A stretch of 64,000 nt of DNA from CBDHFQ01 sp965262565 (GTDB taxonomy: Bacteria; Bacteroidota; Bacteroidia; J057), in the NCBI GenBank assembly GCA_965262565.1, contig CBDHFQ010000013.1, positions 1 to 64,000 on the forward strand. Direction: 5' to 3'. The notes beneath the pieces were generated by a model. The model saw only the letters and a program-made list of their open reading frames with translations, did no database searches and was not told the DNA's origin. Below are positions 54,356 through 63,706 of this stretch, one piece after another (the first letter of the stretch is position 1; each line of letters begins with the position of its first letter). A program made the translations under genes and the position numbers.

Positions 54356-55396
54356 TTAAGGGATTTGGATGTATAGTGATTGAGGGGTTGGTACGTAAAA
54401 TTGAATATCTTCAGAACCTGCTTTTAGCTTTCTTTTAATGATGTTCTCGATGATGGACTTTCCAGTTTCAAGTATTCCGGTCGCTGGTAACCTGTTAGTC
54501 AATTCATCATAGGCTTGGTCAGCAATATCTTTCTTAATATTAAATTCATCGTTTTGATAGGAGCTAATCTCATTGGACTGGTCTTCCAATGAAATCTCCC
54601 TTGTACCATTGTTGGAATAGCACGGAAATGATACTTGAATGAGTTTACCCTTGAAACGAATTTGTCTGACTTCCAATACTGCATATTCATCATATATTTT
54701 ACCTTTGGCCAGGATAATCTCCCCTTTTTTTAGTTCATATTTGGGTACATTTTCCTCAAGTCTAAGTTCAACCGTATTAAAAGACTCAATGGTCTGGGGA
54801 ATAAGTGTCACAAGAACTTTATTCACTTCTTTTAAGGTGGATGGTGAAGATAGAATTTCTTTTTGGTCAGTAGGTTGGTGAATTGGATCAATAAGACTAT
54901 TCGAAGGATGCGATTCAACTGAATAAAATCCTGTGTTAAATCCAACTGCTTTTTCATCTTCCTTGATTATAGGTTGATTTTGAAGGTATTCTTTTTGCGA
55001 TATAGGTTGATGTTGGGTACTTTTCTTTTTGGTGTTATATTGAGTTAGTGATGATATATGTCCTGATTGCTTTTCTGACAATGGGCTCGTCGTTGAATCT
55101 TTATGGGGTAACAATTTGTGTAGGTGATTTTTGGCTTGAAGCGATTTTTGTTGGGCTTCAACCTGGATTAAACTATCTGTTTGTTGTTGCTCGATCATTT
55201 TAGAATACTTTTCAATTAAATTTGTATCGGATACTTCATTTACCTTTTCCGGTAATTCTATGCTTAGGATATTCTCAGAATTCCTTTGTGTTTCTTTTTT
55301 AGCGATAGCTATGATTCTAACCACTAGAGCAAGGAGAATAATGGTAGCTGATATTCCACCAATTCTAATCCAATGTTTGAGGTTGGTTTTCAACAT
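54356..55396 (-). CDS. traM: Conjugative transposon protein TraM (VirB10-like)
   Basis: A 346-residue inner-membrane protein with one N-terminal transmembrane helix (IGGISATIILLALVVRIIAIA), a long low-complexity linker (residues about 50-175, rich in Gln, Lys and Ser) and a C-terminal beta-rich domain. There, EIILAKGKIYDEYAVLEVRQI, QVSFPCYSNNGTREISL and the closing FYVPTPQSLYIQIP resemble the TraM/VirB10 family, which spans the periplasm and links the T4SS core to the outer-membrane ring. It overlaps the TraK gene by 32 nt. Confidence 0.78.
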   Translation of the reverse strand: MLKTNLKHWIRIGGISATIILLALVVRIIAIAKKETQRNSENILSIELPEKVNEVSDTNLIEKYSKMIEQQQTDSLIQVEAQQKSLQAKNHLHKLLPHKDSTTSPLSEKQSGHISSLTQYNTKKKSTQHQPISQKEYLQNQPIIKEDEKAVGFNTGFYSVESHPSNSLIDPIHQPTDQKEILSSPSTLKEVNKVLVTLIPQTIESFNTVELRLEENVPKYELKKGEIILAKGKIYDEYAVLEVRQIRFKGKLIQVSFPCYSNNGTREISLEDQSNEISSYQNDEFNIKKDIADQAYDELTNRLPATGILETGKSIIENIIKRKLKAGSEDIQFYVPTPQSLYIQIP

Positions 55397-55970
55397 ATGT
55401 AGGTATGATTTGCCAGTCAGTAACGATGAGTCCGAAGGGATTCATCCTAGACCTGCTTCTTACTTCTAATTGAAATTCAGCTGCGTAATGGGAATAGTCC
55501 TTTTTCCCTTCTACTTCAACAAATAGTTTTCCATGAATTTGTCCTTTTTTTGAAACCTCATCAATCAAAATTGAATCGCTCATAAATTCGGTTCTTGCTC
55601 CTAAATCCTCATACAGTGGCAGCACCTGATCATTTAACCATTTGAGCAAAATAGGTCCTTGAACAGTGGAGACTTGATTTAGAGCAGTATTAATCCGATT
55701 CGTATAGCTGTTAATATCATTTGATAGAATAAGATCTGAGAATGAATGAATAAAACTACTAAGCTCTACTTTTTCTCTTTTTATTTTTGAAGCTAAAGTA
55801 GCATGATAGGTTCCGATATTTGATACAACATAAATTTCGTCTGAATGCTTTTGCTTTAATTGAACATAGGAATAGGCCCATATTACATTAGTTCCGATAC
55901 TGAGTAAGACAGAGAAGATGGTAATGCTCCGCATACTATTAAATGATTGAGAGAAATCTTTAATATTCAT
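55365..55970 (-). CDS. traK: Conjugative transfer protein TraK (VirB8-like)
   Basis: A 201-residue inner-membrane protein with an N-terminal transmembrane helix (SITIFSVLLSIGTNVIWAYSYV) followed by a periplasmic alpha/beta domain: NIGTYHATLASKIKREKVELSS, NTALNQVSTVQGPILLKWL, then GKLFVEVEGKKDYSHYAAEFQL. Size, topology and the position between TraJ and TraM match TraK of Bacteroides conjugative transposons. The stop overlaps the TraM start. Confidence 0.75.
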   Translation of the reverse strand: MNIKDFSQSFNSMRSITIFSVLLSIGTNVIWAYSYVQLKQKHSDEIYVVSNIGTYHATLASKIKREKVELSSFIHSFSDLILSNDINSYTNRINTALNQVSTVQGPILLKWLNDQVLPLYEDLGARTEFMSDSILIDEVSKKGQIHGKLFVEVEGKKDYSHYAAEFQLEVRSRSRMNPFGLIVTDWQIIPTYVENQPQTLD

Positions 55971-56036
55971 AACGATGTATTTTTTTGCATCTGATATTGG
56001 AAAAACTGAATAATATCTTTTAGTGGTTAATTTCTT

Positions 56037-56864
56037 CTAAATTTTTTTGGTGACAATATTTTTAGAAGTCAATACAGTTGAAACCGTATGTGCTCCAGTT
56101 GTAAAGAGCGTATCAAGGTATTCATTAGCGAAGGAGACATGTACAAAATAGCGTGTGAGTGCGGGAACCATTAGGTACATCAAGGAAACTATGACGAGGA
56201 AAATTGACATTCTAAAGCCGACAAAGAGTATATGCTCCATATCTCCAAGTATGGTTGTGTAAAACACGGATACTATTTGGTCAATAATTCTAATGGTAAA
56301 TATCCATAATTGAGTACCAATAAATCCCCTTATCCATATTTCTGTACTCTTCTTTAAGACTGGGATTAATCCTAGTAATAGTGCTATAGGTCCGGTGATG
56401 TATAGAAAGACCAGAAGAATATCCCTCAAAAATTCAATAGCTGTTCTTATACCAATAGAGAAAAGCTCTAGTAAGCTTCTGTAAACTGAAGCTCGAATGG
56501 TTTCCATAATCGCCCAAGGCCATTCAAACCCACTAAATTGAGAAGTACTGGAAAACATCTCTTTCCATTCCTCACTTAAAGCAGGTGTTTTGGGAACAGT
56601 CATACAAATTCCTGAAATAGCTAGTGAAAGGAAGGCAATAATCTCCTGATAACTGAATAGAATAATTAGAATAATCAAGGCTCGAATGACTGGAGAGTAA
56701 TTAGGTTTATACACATTGGATGAAAATGCGGCCTGAATATAACTCACTCCAAATAATCCAAAAATAATAATGGGAATAGCAGTAATCGCTCCTTTTTGTA
56801 CAGGAATAACCAATTGCTCAGCTATACGGACGAAATTTGGATGTATATCTATAATATTTTCCAT
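56037..56864 (-). CDS. traJ: Conjugative transfer membrane protein TraJ (VirB6-like)
   Basis: A 275-residue polytopic inner-membrane protein with about six hydrophobic segments, including AITAIPIIIFGLFGVSYIQA, IIALIILFSYQEIIAFLSLA, ILLVFLYITGPIALLLGLIPV (the VirB6-like membrane core with TGP) and SIFLVIVSLMYLMVPALTRYF. It lies 3 bp downstream of TraG. The family forms the inner-membrane channel part of the T4SS. The assignment is by topology and operon position. Confidence 0.75.
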   Translation of the reverse strand: MENIIDIHPNFVRIAEQLVIPVQKGAITAIPIIIFGLFGVSYIQAAFSSNVYKPNYSPVIRALIILIILFSYQEIIAFLSLAISGICMTVPKTPALSEEWKEMFSSTSQFSGFEWPWAIMETIRASVYRSLLELFSIGIRTAIEFLRDILLVFLYITGPIALLLGLIPVLKKSTEIWIRGFIGTQLWIFTIRIIDQIVSVFYTTILGDMEHILFVGFRMSIFLVIVSLMYLMVPALTRYFVHVSFANEYLDTLFTTGAHTVSTVLTSKNIVTKKI

Positions 56865-56867
56865 GAG

Positions 56868-59252
56868 TTATTGATTTACTGTTTGTAAAAATTCGTCTAG
56901 TGCAAGTCTGATATTTCCTCTTTTAGCAATTTTTATTTTTTTGAGCTTATCTCTTTCCTCAGGTGTGGAGCTTAATAAAATGCTGATTTCTCTACTGACC
57001 TCCAGAAAATATACTTTACCATAGTTCCCAGTTTTTATGAAAACTTCTCTTCGGTTTTTTTCTTTTTTCATGGATTGAATTTTGGATAATTCATGGGCGG
57101 TCAATCCTAATACAGAACCAATTTTACCAAGTTGAGTATGGTCAGAATGGTTTAAGACAATTTTGATGTCCGCATTAGCGAGGATTGGCGCACCAACACT
57201 CGACTGAAGGATTTCTGAGATACCTTGGGTTATAATGTAAATTCCTCCTTTATTTTTTCTAATGGTCCTATACATTCTTTCTACAAATCCTCCCATAGTA
57301 TCAGAGAGCATGCTCCATGCTTCATCCATATATAAGTACTTCCTTTGCTCAGGAAATTTTCTTATGGTATCTAAAGCTAATTCAGTAATAAGAAGTGATA
57401 TAATAGGATAAAGTACTGGGTTGTCTTTAATACCAGCTATATCAAAGGCAATAATTTTGTGTGAAGAGATATCTATATTATCTTCTGAATTAAGTAGGGA
57501 TGAATATTGGCCGAAGGCGAATGGTTCAAGCACCAAAAGTAGGCTTTCCATATCAAAATGGGAAGTATTACGAGTTATGCCATCTCCGATTTTAATATGG
57601 TTTTGGTTTTTTGTCAACCACGTGTAAAAAGTAGTTAAATTCGGTTTGTCCTCAAGGTCAAGTTGCAGATAATAATTTGAAAGAAGCTTGGATAAAATAG
57701 CCTGTTCCTCTTTAGTAAGGCTTGAATCTTTTTTCCATATCGAAGCCAGTACTGCAGTAATAAATATAACTTTATCTTCAGACAGGTAATGTTTGTTGTC
57801 AAGGATAGGAACTTGAAAAGGATTAAAGGAAAACGGATGCTCAACATCATACTTCATATATTTTCCTCCTAAAGCAGACATGACATTTTCATATGATCCT
57901 CCAAGATCTATGATAATTTGTTTGGCTCCCTGTTCGTAGCGTTGTAGAATAATAGATCCAATAGTGAAGCTTTTGCCAGAACCAGATGGACCTATAACAA
58001 TTCCATTTTTATTACTCAATTGATCATGAAATAGATCTAACCTAATTCTGTTACCTAGGCGATCGCATAGGGAAATTCCTTGTTGGTCGCTCTTGTAAAG
58101 TGTAGTATGGTGTTGATAAATGCAAGCATTTTCTCCAGTCATTTTTATCCACCTAAATTGTTGTGCGCCATTTCCCGGAATCATGGAGAAAAATAAATTA
58201 GTGGTATCTTGAGATTCTACAAAAGGTCTTGATCCTCCCATTTCCTGAAATGCATTTATAGCCTTTTGAATTGCTTGTTGTTTTTCTTTTTCTCCATATG
58301 TCCATAAAATGATGGAGACATTAGTACTTACTATTTTTTGAGAATTTCTCCTGATATCATCAGTGAATTCTCCAAGTTCTTCTCCCTTTATTATCCCAGA
58401 TTGTCCAATAAGACCAAGAAGGGATTGTATTATTTTTCCCTCAGTATCCAATTTCTTTAATTCTCTCTCAGTATCTTCAATTTTAATCATGGTGGAGAGA
58501 ATATGTGGTATCTTTAAGTAATGGGTTAAAGGAGCAATGAATGGATTTTCTACCTCTTGATATCGGGAGAAATGCTTTACACTATTTCCCTGATCTATCA
58601 TATCCACTATGTTGACCCATTTCTCTCCTAATACCATCCCATTTTTCTGAGGACAGATTTGTCGGTGTAGGTTTTTGGGCTCTTTAGAAAATTCCAAGTT
58701 CAAGTACTGGAGGACAATATTTTTCAAATCTCCGTTTTTGAGTAGTTTGGTTTTCATTCCTACTCCTTGAGTAAATCCCTCTCCATATTTTTCTACCTGA
58801 GATATACGGCCTTCAATATCCTGGAATTGATTTGGAAATGCCGCTTTCCCCAAAGAATAGATGGTATTAATAGGGTTAGAGTCTGGTTGTTTTTGATGTC
58901 CCAAGCTAAAAAAAAGATAAGCCAGATGTTTTAGTTGCGGTCTTTCAAAAAAATGATTGTCATTTGAGTGTGAAAAGTAATGATGAATATTAGGAGATAG
59001 TTTATACGACTCATTGAAGTAAACATCGATTCTATGAATGACCATCCCTTTCGGAAGTTCTCTTAAAGCTTGCTTAAAACGCCTGATATAATCCTTGAAG
59101 GCTGGGCCATCCCATTTTTCAGTTTCTTCCAGTGATAATGAATATCCGACGACTGCCCTCCCATCCTTCATGATCATAATATGTCTATCGAATGAATAAA
59201 TGGGATTTATTTGCTTAAATGTCTTTGTGAAAAATTTCTTCAATATCTGCAT
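56868..59252 (-). CDS. traG: Conjugative transposon ATPase TraG (VirB4-like)
   Basis: A 794-residue cytoplasmic/membrane-associated ATPase that powers T4SS assembly and transfer. An N-terminal CagE/VirB4-like part (IYSFDRHIMIMKDGRAVVGYS, then NVSIILWTYGEKEKQQAIQ) precedes the motor with Walker A GIVIGPSGSGKSFTIG near residue 425 and Walker B KYLYMDEAWSMLSD. Also seen are FDIAGIKDNP, IRKNKGGIYIITQG and a C-terminal LTAHELSKIQSMKKEKNRR, all typical of TraG of Bacteroides elements. It overlaps TraF by 38 nt, so the genes are translationally linked. Confidence 0.95.
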   Translation of the reverse strand: MQILKKFFTKTFKQINPIYSFDRHIMIMKDGRAVVGYSLSLEETEKWDGPAFKDYIRRFKQALRELPKGMVIHRIDVYFNESYKLSPNIHHYFSHSNDNHFFERPQLKHLAYLFFSLGHQKQPDSNPINTIYSLGKAAFPNQFQDIEGRISQVEKYGEGFTQGVGMKTKLLKNGDLKNIVLQYLNLEFSKEPKNLHRQICPQKNGMVLGEKWVNIVDMIDQGNSVKHFSRYQEVENPFIAPLTHYLKIPHILSTMIKIEDTERELKKLDTEGKIIQSLLGLIGQSGIIKGEELGEFTDDIRRNSQKIVSTNVSIILWTYGEKEKQQAIQKAINAFQEMGGSRPFVESQDTTNLFFSMIPGNGAQQFRWIKMTGENACIYQHHTTLYKSDQQGISLCDRLGNRIRLDLFHDQLSNKNGIVIGPSGSGKSFTIGSIILQRYEQGAKQIIIDLGGSYENVMSALGGKYMKYDVEHPFSFNPFQVPILDNKHYLSEDKVIFITAVLASIWKKDSSLTKEEQAILSKLLSNYYLQLDLEDKPNLTTFYTWLTKNQNHIKIGDGITRNTSHFDMESLLLVLEPFAFGQYSSLLNSEDNIDISSHKIIAFDIAGIKDNPVLYPIISLLITELALDTIRKFPEQRKYLYMDEAWSMLSDTMGGFVERMYRTIRKNKGGIYIITQGISEILQSSVGAPILANADIKIVLNHSDHTQLGKIGSVLGLTAHELSKIQSMKKEKNRREVFIKTGNYGKVYFLEVSREISILLSSTPEERDKLKKIKIAKRGNIRLALDEFLQTVNQ

Positions 59253-59529
59253 AGGTCATATCAATTTCTAGCGGTTGAAACCAAGTGCTTATTGTGCTAA
59301 ATAAAAATGATGGGTGATCTTTAGAATTTCCAATTAATATTGTTATATAACATATAATTGTTATAATTGAGACAAAAAGGTAGTATAGCCCACTGATATA
59401 AATGAATGATTTAGCTATAGCTCCACCTATCAAAAATCCTATCGAAACAATGAGAAGCAAACTAAATTCTTGTAGTCTTATTCCCCATATTTCAGGAGGA
59501 GACGATAATGAATGGTACACTTTGATCAT
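59215..59529 (-). CDS. traF: Conjugative transfer protein TraF (VirB3-like, DUF4133)
   Basis: A 104-residue inner-membrane protein with two transmembrane helices (EFSLLLIVSIGFLIGGAIAK and YLFVSIITIICYITILIG) and a cytoplasmic tail. Size, topology and place between the pilin-like TraE and the ATPase TraG fit DUF4133/TraF (VirB3-like). It overlaps both neighbours: 4 nt with TraE (ATGA) and 38 nt with TraG. Confidence 0.85.
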   Translation of the reverse strand: MIKVYHSLSSPPEIWGIRLQEFSLLLIVSIGFLIGGAIAKSFIYISGLYYLFVSIITIICYITILIGNSKDHPSFLFSTISTWFQPLEIDMTYADIEEIFHKDI

Positions 59530-59894
59530 TTCAGTTTAATTGTCTTTGCCCCTCCCCAGGAAGTGAATTCTGATATAATGAATGGTAATGCAGCATATAT
59601 AGCAGCAGCTATAATGGTATGAATGATGTAATTGGTAGATTTACTATCTCCTTTGAGCAAAGCAAAAACACTTCTAGCGCCACTGATGAAAATGGCCAGG
59701 ATAATGCCTGCTTTTACAATAGGGACCACCCAATTCATCACTTTTTGAAGTACCGCGACCGTATTCCCTTGTCCAAACATTAGCGCAGGACTTATAAATA
59801 ATATTGCTAGGATAATAGCATCTTTCTGTCTTTCAGAGTATGCAATAAAATTCCTGCCAGCTGCCAGAGCTGTTCTAAAACTTAGCATTTTCAT
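59526..59894 (-). CDS. traE: Conjugative transfer pilin-like protein TraE (VirB2-like, DUF4134)
   Basis: A 122-residue protein with a hydrophobic N-terminal segment (AIILAILFISPALMFGQG) and two further hydrophobic segments (VVPIVKAGIILAIFISGA and IIAAAIYAALPFIISEF), the arrangement of VirB2/TrbC-type pilins and Bacteroides TraE. The Gln-Gly-Asn after the first hydrophobic segment marks a probable processing site. It would form the conjugative pilus or channel lining. Confidence 0.83.
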   Translation of the reverse strand: MKMLSFRTALAAGRNFIAYSERQKDAIILAILFISPALMFGQGNTVAVLQKVMNWVVPIVKAGIILAIFISGARSVFALLKGDSKSTNYIIHTIIAAAIYAALPFIISEFTSWGGAKTIKLK

Positions 59895-59910
59895 TTAATA
59901 TTAAATTATG

Positions 59911-60300
59911 TTAGTCAAATAATGAGTTAAGCCGATCCTGGATTTGCTGAGTTTTGTTTTCTTCGTTTAAACTGTTTTCTATCTTAGATTCGTTTGTAGT
60001 TACTATTTGATTTTCAGTGCTCTTTACTTCGTGCGATGTATTTCTACTAATTATAGATAATGAATCTGAATGAGTAGGTGATTTGTTAGTAAAGAATAAT
60101 TTTCTTGTCAAGAAGTAACTGATTGATGTAAGTCCGATGACCCATATTATTATGTGAATCAACATAAAGACATCAAATGAATCTCCATTTAGAAAATTAG
60201 CTATTTCTTGAAAAATGGCCGAGGGTGGTTTCTTGTAAAGAATCATAAATACAACACCTTCTATGACCAAGAGCAAGGTAAATAATAATTTTCTGTTCAT
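59911..60300 (-). CDS. Hypothetical membrane protein, first gene of the tra operon
   Basis: A 129-residue protein with two transmembrane helices (LLFTLLLVIEGVVFMIL near 4-20 and MLIHIIIWVIGLTSISYFLT near 46-65) and a polar, Ser/Asn-rich tail of about 60 residues. I do not recognise a family. It lies 16 bp upstream of TraE on the same strand and leads the operon, so it is probably a transfer accessory protein (a TraD-like position in Bacteroides elements). Confidence 0.65.
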   Translation of the reverse strand: MNRKLLFTLLLVIEGVVFMILYKKPPSAIFQEIANFLNGDSFDVFMLIHIIIWVIGLTSISYFLTRKLFFTNKSPTHSDSLSIISRNTSHEVKSTENQIVTTNESKIENSLNEENKTQQIQDRLNSLFD

Positions 60301-60642
60301 AATCTTACATCACAAATATGTTAGGTATTGCGAAATGAAACTAATAAAATTTGGGTTATCTGTGACAAGATTCATTCTGGAACTAAAAGACATTTCTATG
60401 TTATAAATCGTTATTTTGGAATTGGTGAGATGTACAATCGCGACGTAATTTTCTGTAACAAAGCTTATAAAGGGAGATGTAATATGTTACATGGATATTA
60501 CTTTAAAGATCAACTTTTGCTTGATATGTGCACTAATTTGTATTTTTAGCGGTTATTCTAAGTATAATGTAAGTTATAAAATTACACTATTAGATTTATT
60601 CTGCTGATTATTAGATATTAATGTTGTTACTGACTTCCAAAA
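60301..60642. other. Divergent control region of the two tra operons
   Basis: About 340 bp of A+T-rich DNA between the minus-strand tra operon and the plus-strand operon. Promoters for both should be here, but I found no confident TAnnTTTG box. A 73-codon open frame at 60328-60549 has no recognisable features and starts at TTG, so I do not call it. Confidence 0.5.
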
Positions 60643-61242
60643 ATGGGAAAAGCTATCAGGATCGATAATCATCCTTACGACATTTTAGATAGAATGAAAG
60701 AGAGATATGGGAAAACATATGGTGCATTAGTTGGAGCCATGATCTTATATTTTGAGAGGATGGGTACCGATCCAGAAGAAGTGTTGAAGGAGGATGAACA
60801 AATTTTGTTACAAATTAAGCAACAGAACGAGCGTATACTTGAGCGTCTGAATCTGTTAAATCCTCATCAACTAGAGAAGTTATTCGGAGGGCTGCTCGAA
60901 GATAGATTAAAGGGGACACAAATAGAATATGTTGAAAAAAAAGCTGAAAAATCACTAAATCTTACATCCTTATATCAACCAGGATTAATCTGTCCAAGAT
61001 GTAATGCTAATTGGGATTCTTTTACAGCTAAAAAAGCCAGATTGGTTTGTAGTGTGTGTGAGTTTGCCATCCCAATGTTTCTGGGGGAAACAATGTTAGA
61101 GATTTTTGATGTTTTTTGCCTACTCACTGGGTCTATTACGAGACCAATATCTTATACAGAAAAAGGAACTACTAAAACTGTAAGGCTATTTTGGGATCAT
61201 CAGAAGGGGCTTATCCATCTTCCTCCAACTATTCCCTTTTAA
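60643..61242 (+). CDS. BtgA-like mobilization protein with C-terminal zinc ribbon
   Basis: A 199-residue protein. The N-terminal 100 residues (MGKAIRIDNHPYDILDRMKE, then GALVGAMILYFERMGTDPEEV and ILLQIKQQNERILERLNLLN) match the BtgA/BfmA type mobilization accessory proteins, with a ribbon-helix-helix-like DNA-binding start and a helical tail. In those families the protein helps the relaxase at the origin of transfer. The C-terminal 90 residues add CPRCNANWDSF and LVCSVCEFAIP, a four-cysteine zinc ribbon that I do not recall in BtgA. No relaxase gene is next to it in this window. Confidence 0.72.
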   Translation: MGKAIRIDNHPYDILDRMKERYGKTYGALVGAMILYFERMGTDPEEVLKEDEQILLQIKQQNERILERLNLLNPHQLEKLFGGLLEDRLKGTQIEYVEKKAEKSLNLTSLYQPGLICPRCNANWDSFTAKKARLVCSVCEFAIPMFLGETMLEIFDVFCLLTGSITRPISYTEKGTTKTVRLFWDHQKGLIHLPPTIPF

Positions 61243-61659
61243 TTAAGTGCATTTTTGACATAATAAGGAGATTATCTAAATCCTAAAAGTAATCTTCAGC
61301 TTTAGTATATGTAATTAAATTATTGGCATTAATTAATTGATTATCATTAACTAATACATTTTTGTTGATCGTTCAGTAACTAGGCCTATAATTCGGATTA
61401 ACAAGAAAATAGGAATAATAATTTATCGTCTTTACCCAATTAGATGCTATCTGATCCTTGAACCTTTCCTAACCTTTATTTAGGTTAAAACAACAGATTA
61501 ATGTAGCTAAAATCCATTTTCGTATCTTTATGATGTCATCTTGTTTGGATAATATTATCTTTTCGCCTCTAATAATATATTTGATATAAAATATTTTTGA
61601 GATTAATGAGTTAATAAATCAAGCTCAGTACATTCGGTTTTTGTACAAATTCTTTACTT
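61243..61659. other. Intergenic region
   Basis: About 420 bp, A+T-rich, between two plus-strand genes. No gene, clear hairpin or promoter was found. A separate promoter for the 375-residue protein gene is likely here. Confidence 0.5.
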
Positions 61660-62787
61660 ATGAATAATTATCCCCATTCTATAGGTAAATGGTGGATACC
61701 CCATTGGCCTAAAATACTTATTAGCCTGGTAGTATTAAACGGTATCATTTTTCTTTCCGCTTATAAGATTTTTATATCTGAAGCAGATCCATGGTATGCA
61801 GGACTAATCATATTTACTGAGTTAATTGCAGGAATATTAACTATTCCGCAGGTAGTCTTAAGGGGGATATCACCCCATGTTGCTAACCGAATGCTTCTTG
61901 GATCCTTCCTTGTAAGGGTTTTATTGGCTGGAATTGGAATGCAAATATTTTTTGAAGCCTCACAGGCTGTCTGGTCTGAAAATTCCATATGGCCCGTATT
62001 AACTATCGATAGAATAAAATATAGTCAACTAATAGCATATCAGGCAGCCAATTTCCTTATGTGGGTAGCAGAATATATGTTTGGGTATTTAATTGCAAGT
62101 AAGGACATAGATTTAGGTAAAGAATTGATATCTGCCAAAGAAGAAATTAAAGTTCAGAAATTAAGTCTGAACAATCAATCCAATCAAATAAGTGAACTTA
62201 GGCAAAAAAATGTACAGTCTTCGAAGAATGTACAGGAGCTATTGTCTAGAATAAAAAAGATAGAACATAGCTTGAGGCAAAAGATAACTCAATTAGAACT
62301 TGATTATGATATTAAAGCAAAGGAGATAGTTGGGGAAAGTGCCTCTTTACCTACAAAGCTCATTGGGCTAACGGAGATAATTCTTTCAGACCATAAATTG
62401 AGTTCGGAGAAATTGAATAGAGTTAAAAAAGAAAATGAGCGATTGAGTGAAGATTTAGAAAAAGCTTTGCTTAACGTAGGAGAACTGGAAAAAGAAATAA
62501 ATGATAGGGAAAAAAGATTGCATCAGCTTTTAAATGGTGATGGAGAAATGAGAGATTCTGTGGAGAAATTTGAAATGTTGATGGAGAAAATTCAGGTTTC
62601 TTCAAAAGATGCCGCTCGAAAAGGTATGGCTTATTGGGAAAAAAAATTACAAGACCTGAATCTCTCCGAAAATGGCCGATTTCAGGCCACTGCGAAATAT
62701 CTGGCTTATGAATATGCATTTAAAAGATATTTACAAAAAGAGAAAGAAATTGTAAAAAGTCCCCAACCACAAAACATGATGTCATAA
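61660..62787 (+). CDS. Membrane protein with long coiled coil, unknown function
   Basis: A 375-residue protein of no family I recognise. Residues about 1-145 hold four predicted membrane segments (ILISLVVLNGIIFLSAYKIF, AGLIIFTELIAGILTIP, LLGSFLVRVLLAGIGMQIFF and AYQAANFLMWVAEYMFGYLIA). Residues about 150-300 form a long charged coiled coil (EEIKVQKLSLNNQSNQISEL, LNRVKKENERLSEDLEKA). A helical C-terminal domain (AARKGMAYWEKKLQDLNLS) follows. Its stop (TAATGA) overlaps the start of TraN, so it is translationally coupled and must belong to the same transfer apparatus or its regulation. Confidence 0.75.
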   Translation: MNNYPHSIGKWWIPHWPKILISLVVLNGIIFLSAYKIFISEADPWYAGLIIFTELIAGILTIPQVVLRGISPHVANRMLLGSFLVRVLLAGIGMQIFFEASQAVWSENSIWPVLTIDRIKYSQLIAYQAANFLMWVAEYMFGYLIASKDIDLGKELISAKEEIKVQKLSLNNQSNQISELRQKNVQSSKNVQELLSRIKKIEHSLRQKITQLELDYDIKAKEIVGESASLPTKLIGLTEIILSDHKLSSEKLNRVKKENERLSEDLEKALLNVGELEKEINDREKRLHQLLNGDGEMRDSVEKFEMLMEKIQVSSKDAARKGMAYWEKKLQDLNLSENGRFQATAKYLAYEYAFKRYLQKEKEIVKSPQPQNMMS

Positions 62788-63695
62788 TGAAATATATTGT
62801 TTTACTTCTTTTTTGTGTTCTGTTTTCTTCAGTTTGTATTTCACAACACACAGATACATTATATGTTAATAACAATTCCAATACACCTCTGTATGTTGCA
62901 GTACCAGGCGTTATTAGTTCAATAACAGTAGGCAATAGAGACAGCTATATATACCAAATATCACCTAGAGATTCTAATGTCGCACTATTTCTTGCTACAC
63001 AGGAAGCCCCTGCTACATCCATCTTAATAAAATATCGAACAGACTTGGAAGATGAAGAATTTTTTTCAGGCTTGATAGCCTACAAAGAATTGCCATCTAC
63101 CTATTTTAAGGATCTAAGAATACTAAGTCGCTCCCTTTCTTCTACTCTACTTCCCGCTAATGCTGAGGTATCAACTGATAGTCTTGATAGTTCAGAAGAA
63201 ATACTCGAAGAAAAATCTATTGATACTACATTATCTAGCCAATCTCCGCAAGCTTTACTGAGCAGTTTTAAAGATCAATTGGATAATGAAAAAAGAATGT
63301 TTTACTCTGTCGGGTTAAAAAAGAAACCATTTATCGTGCAATTGGAGAATCTGACTAAAGATGAAGAAAATACTTTTGGTTGCGCTAAAATTAAGATACG
63401 AAATCTTAACTCTATTTCTTATGGTGTGGAAAATATTGATATTCTACATATTGGTAATCAGGTAGATAAATATTATCAAAGGAAAAGGGCAGTAGAAATT
63501 TTATCCATGGATGTTCCTTCTGAAATAGGACCTAAATCAAAGCCAGATGGTACAGCAGACCTGTTTCTGGTTTTCGGGCTGGACTTTTTAGAAAACACTG
63601 ATCAGGAATCAGAATTGATCATTAAAGTTCGTTTGGGTCGTAAAACATATTCACTCAATATAGGCGGTAAAGACCTACTTAAGATTTTTGGATAA
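62787..63695 (+). CDS. traN: TraN-like conjugative transfer protein (DUF4138, VirB9-like)
   Basis: A 302-residue exported protein. The signal peptide (IVLLLFCVLFSSVCISQ) is followed by a beta-rich region beginning TDTLYVNNNSNTPLYVAVPG, and a C-terminal part with QLENLTKDEENTFGCAKIKI and the end YSLNIGGKDLLKIFG. The late section resembles DUF4138 (TraN), which forms part of the outer-membrane core of the T4SS. It is joined to the upstream gene by a TAATGA overlap and followed 11 bp later by the TraO-like gene. Placement divergent from the other tra genes is unusual. Confidence 0.75.
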   Translation: MKYIVLLLFCVLFSSVCISQHTDTLYVNNNSNTPLYVAVPGVISSITVGNRDSYIYQISPRDSNVALFLATQEAPATSILIKYRTDLEDEEFFSGLIAYKELPSTYFKDLRILSRSLSSTLLPANAEVSTDSLDSSEEILEEKSIDTTLSSQSPQALLSSFKDQLDNEKRMFYSVGLKKKPFIVQLENLTKDEENTFGCAKIKIRNLNSISYGVENIDILHIGNQVDKYYQRKRAVEILSMDVPSEIGPKSKPDGTADLFLVFGLDFLENTDQESELIIKVRLGRKTYSLNIGGKDLLKIFG

Positions 63696-63706
63696 TTTTG
63701 ATATTT

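Noticed and set aside
60328..60549. 73-codon plus-strand frame in the divergent control region
   Set aside because: It starts at TTG, has no recognisable pattern, and occupies the space where both tra promoters are expected.
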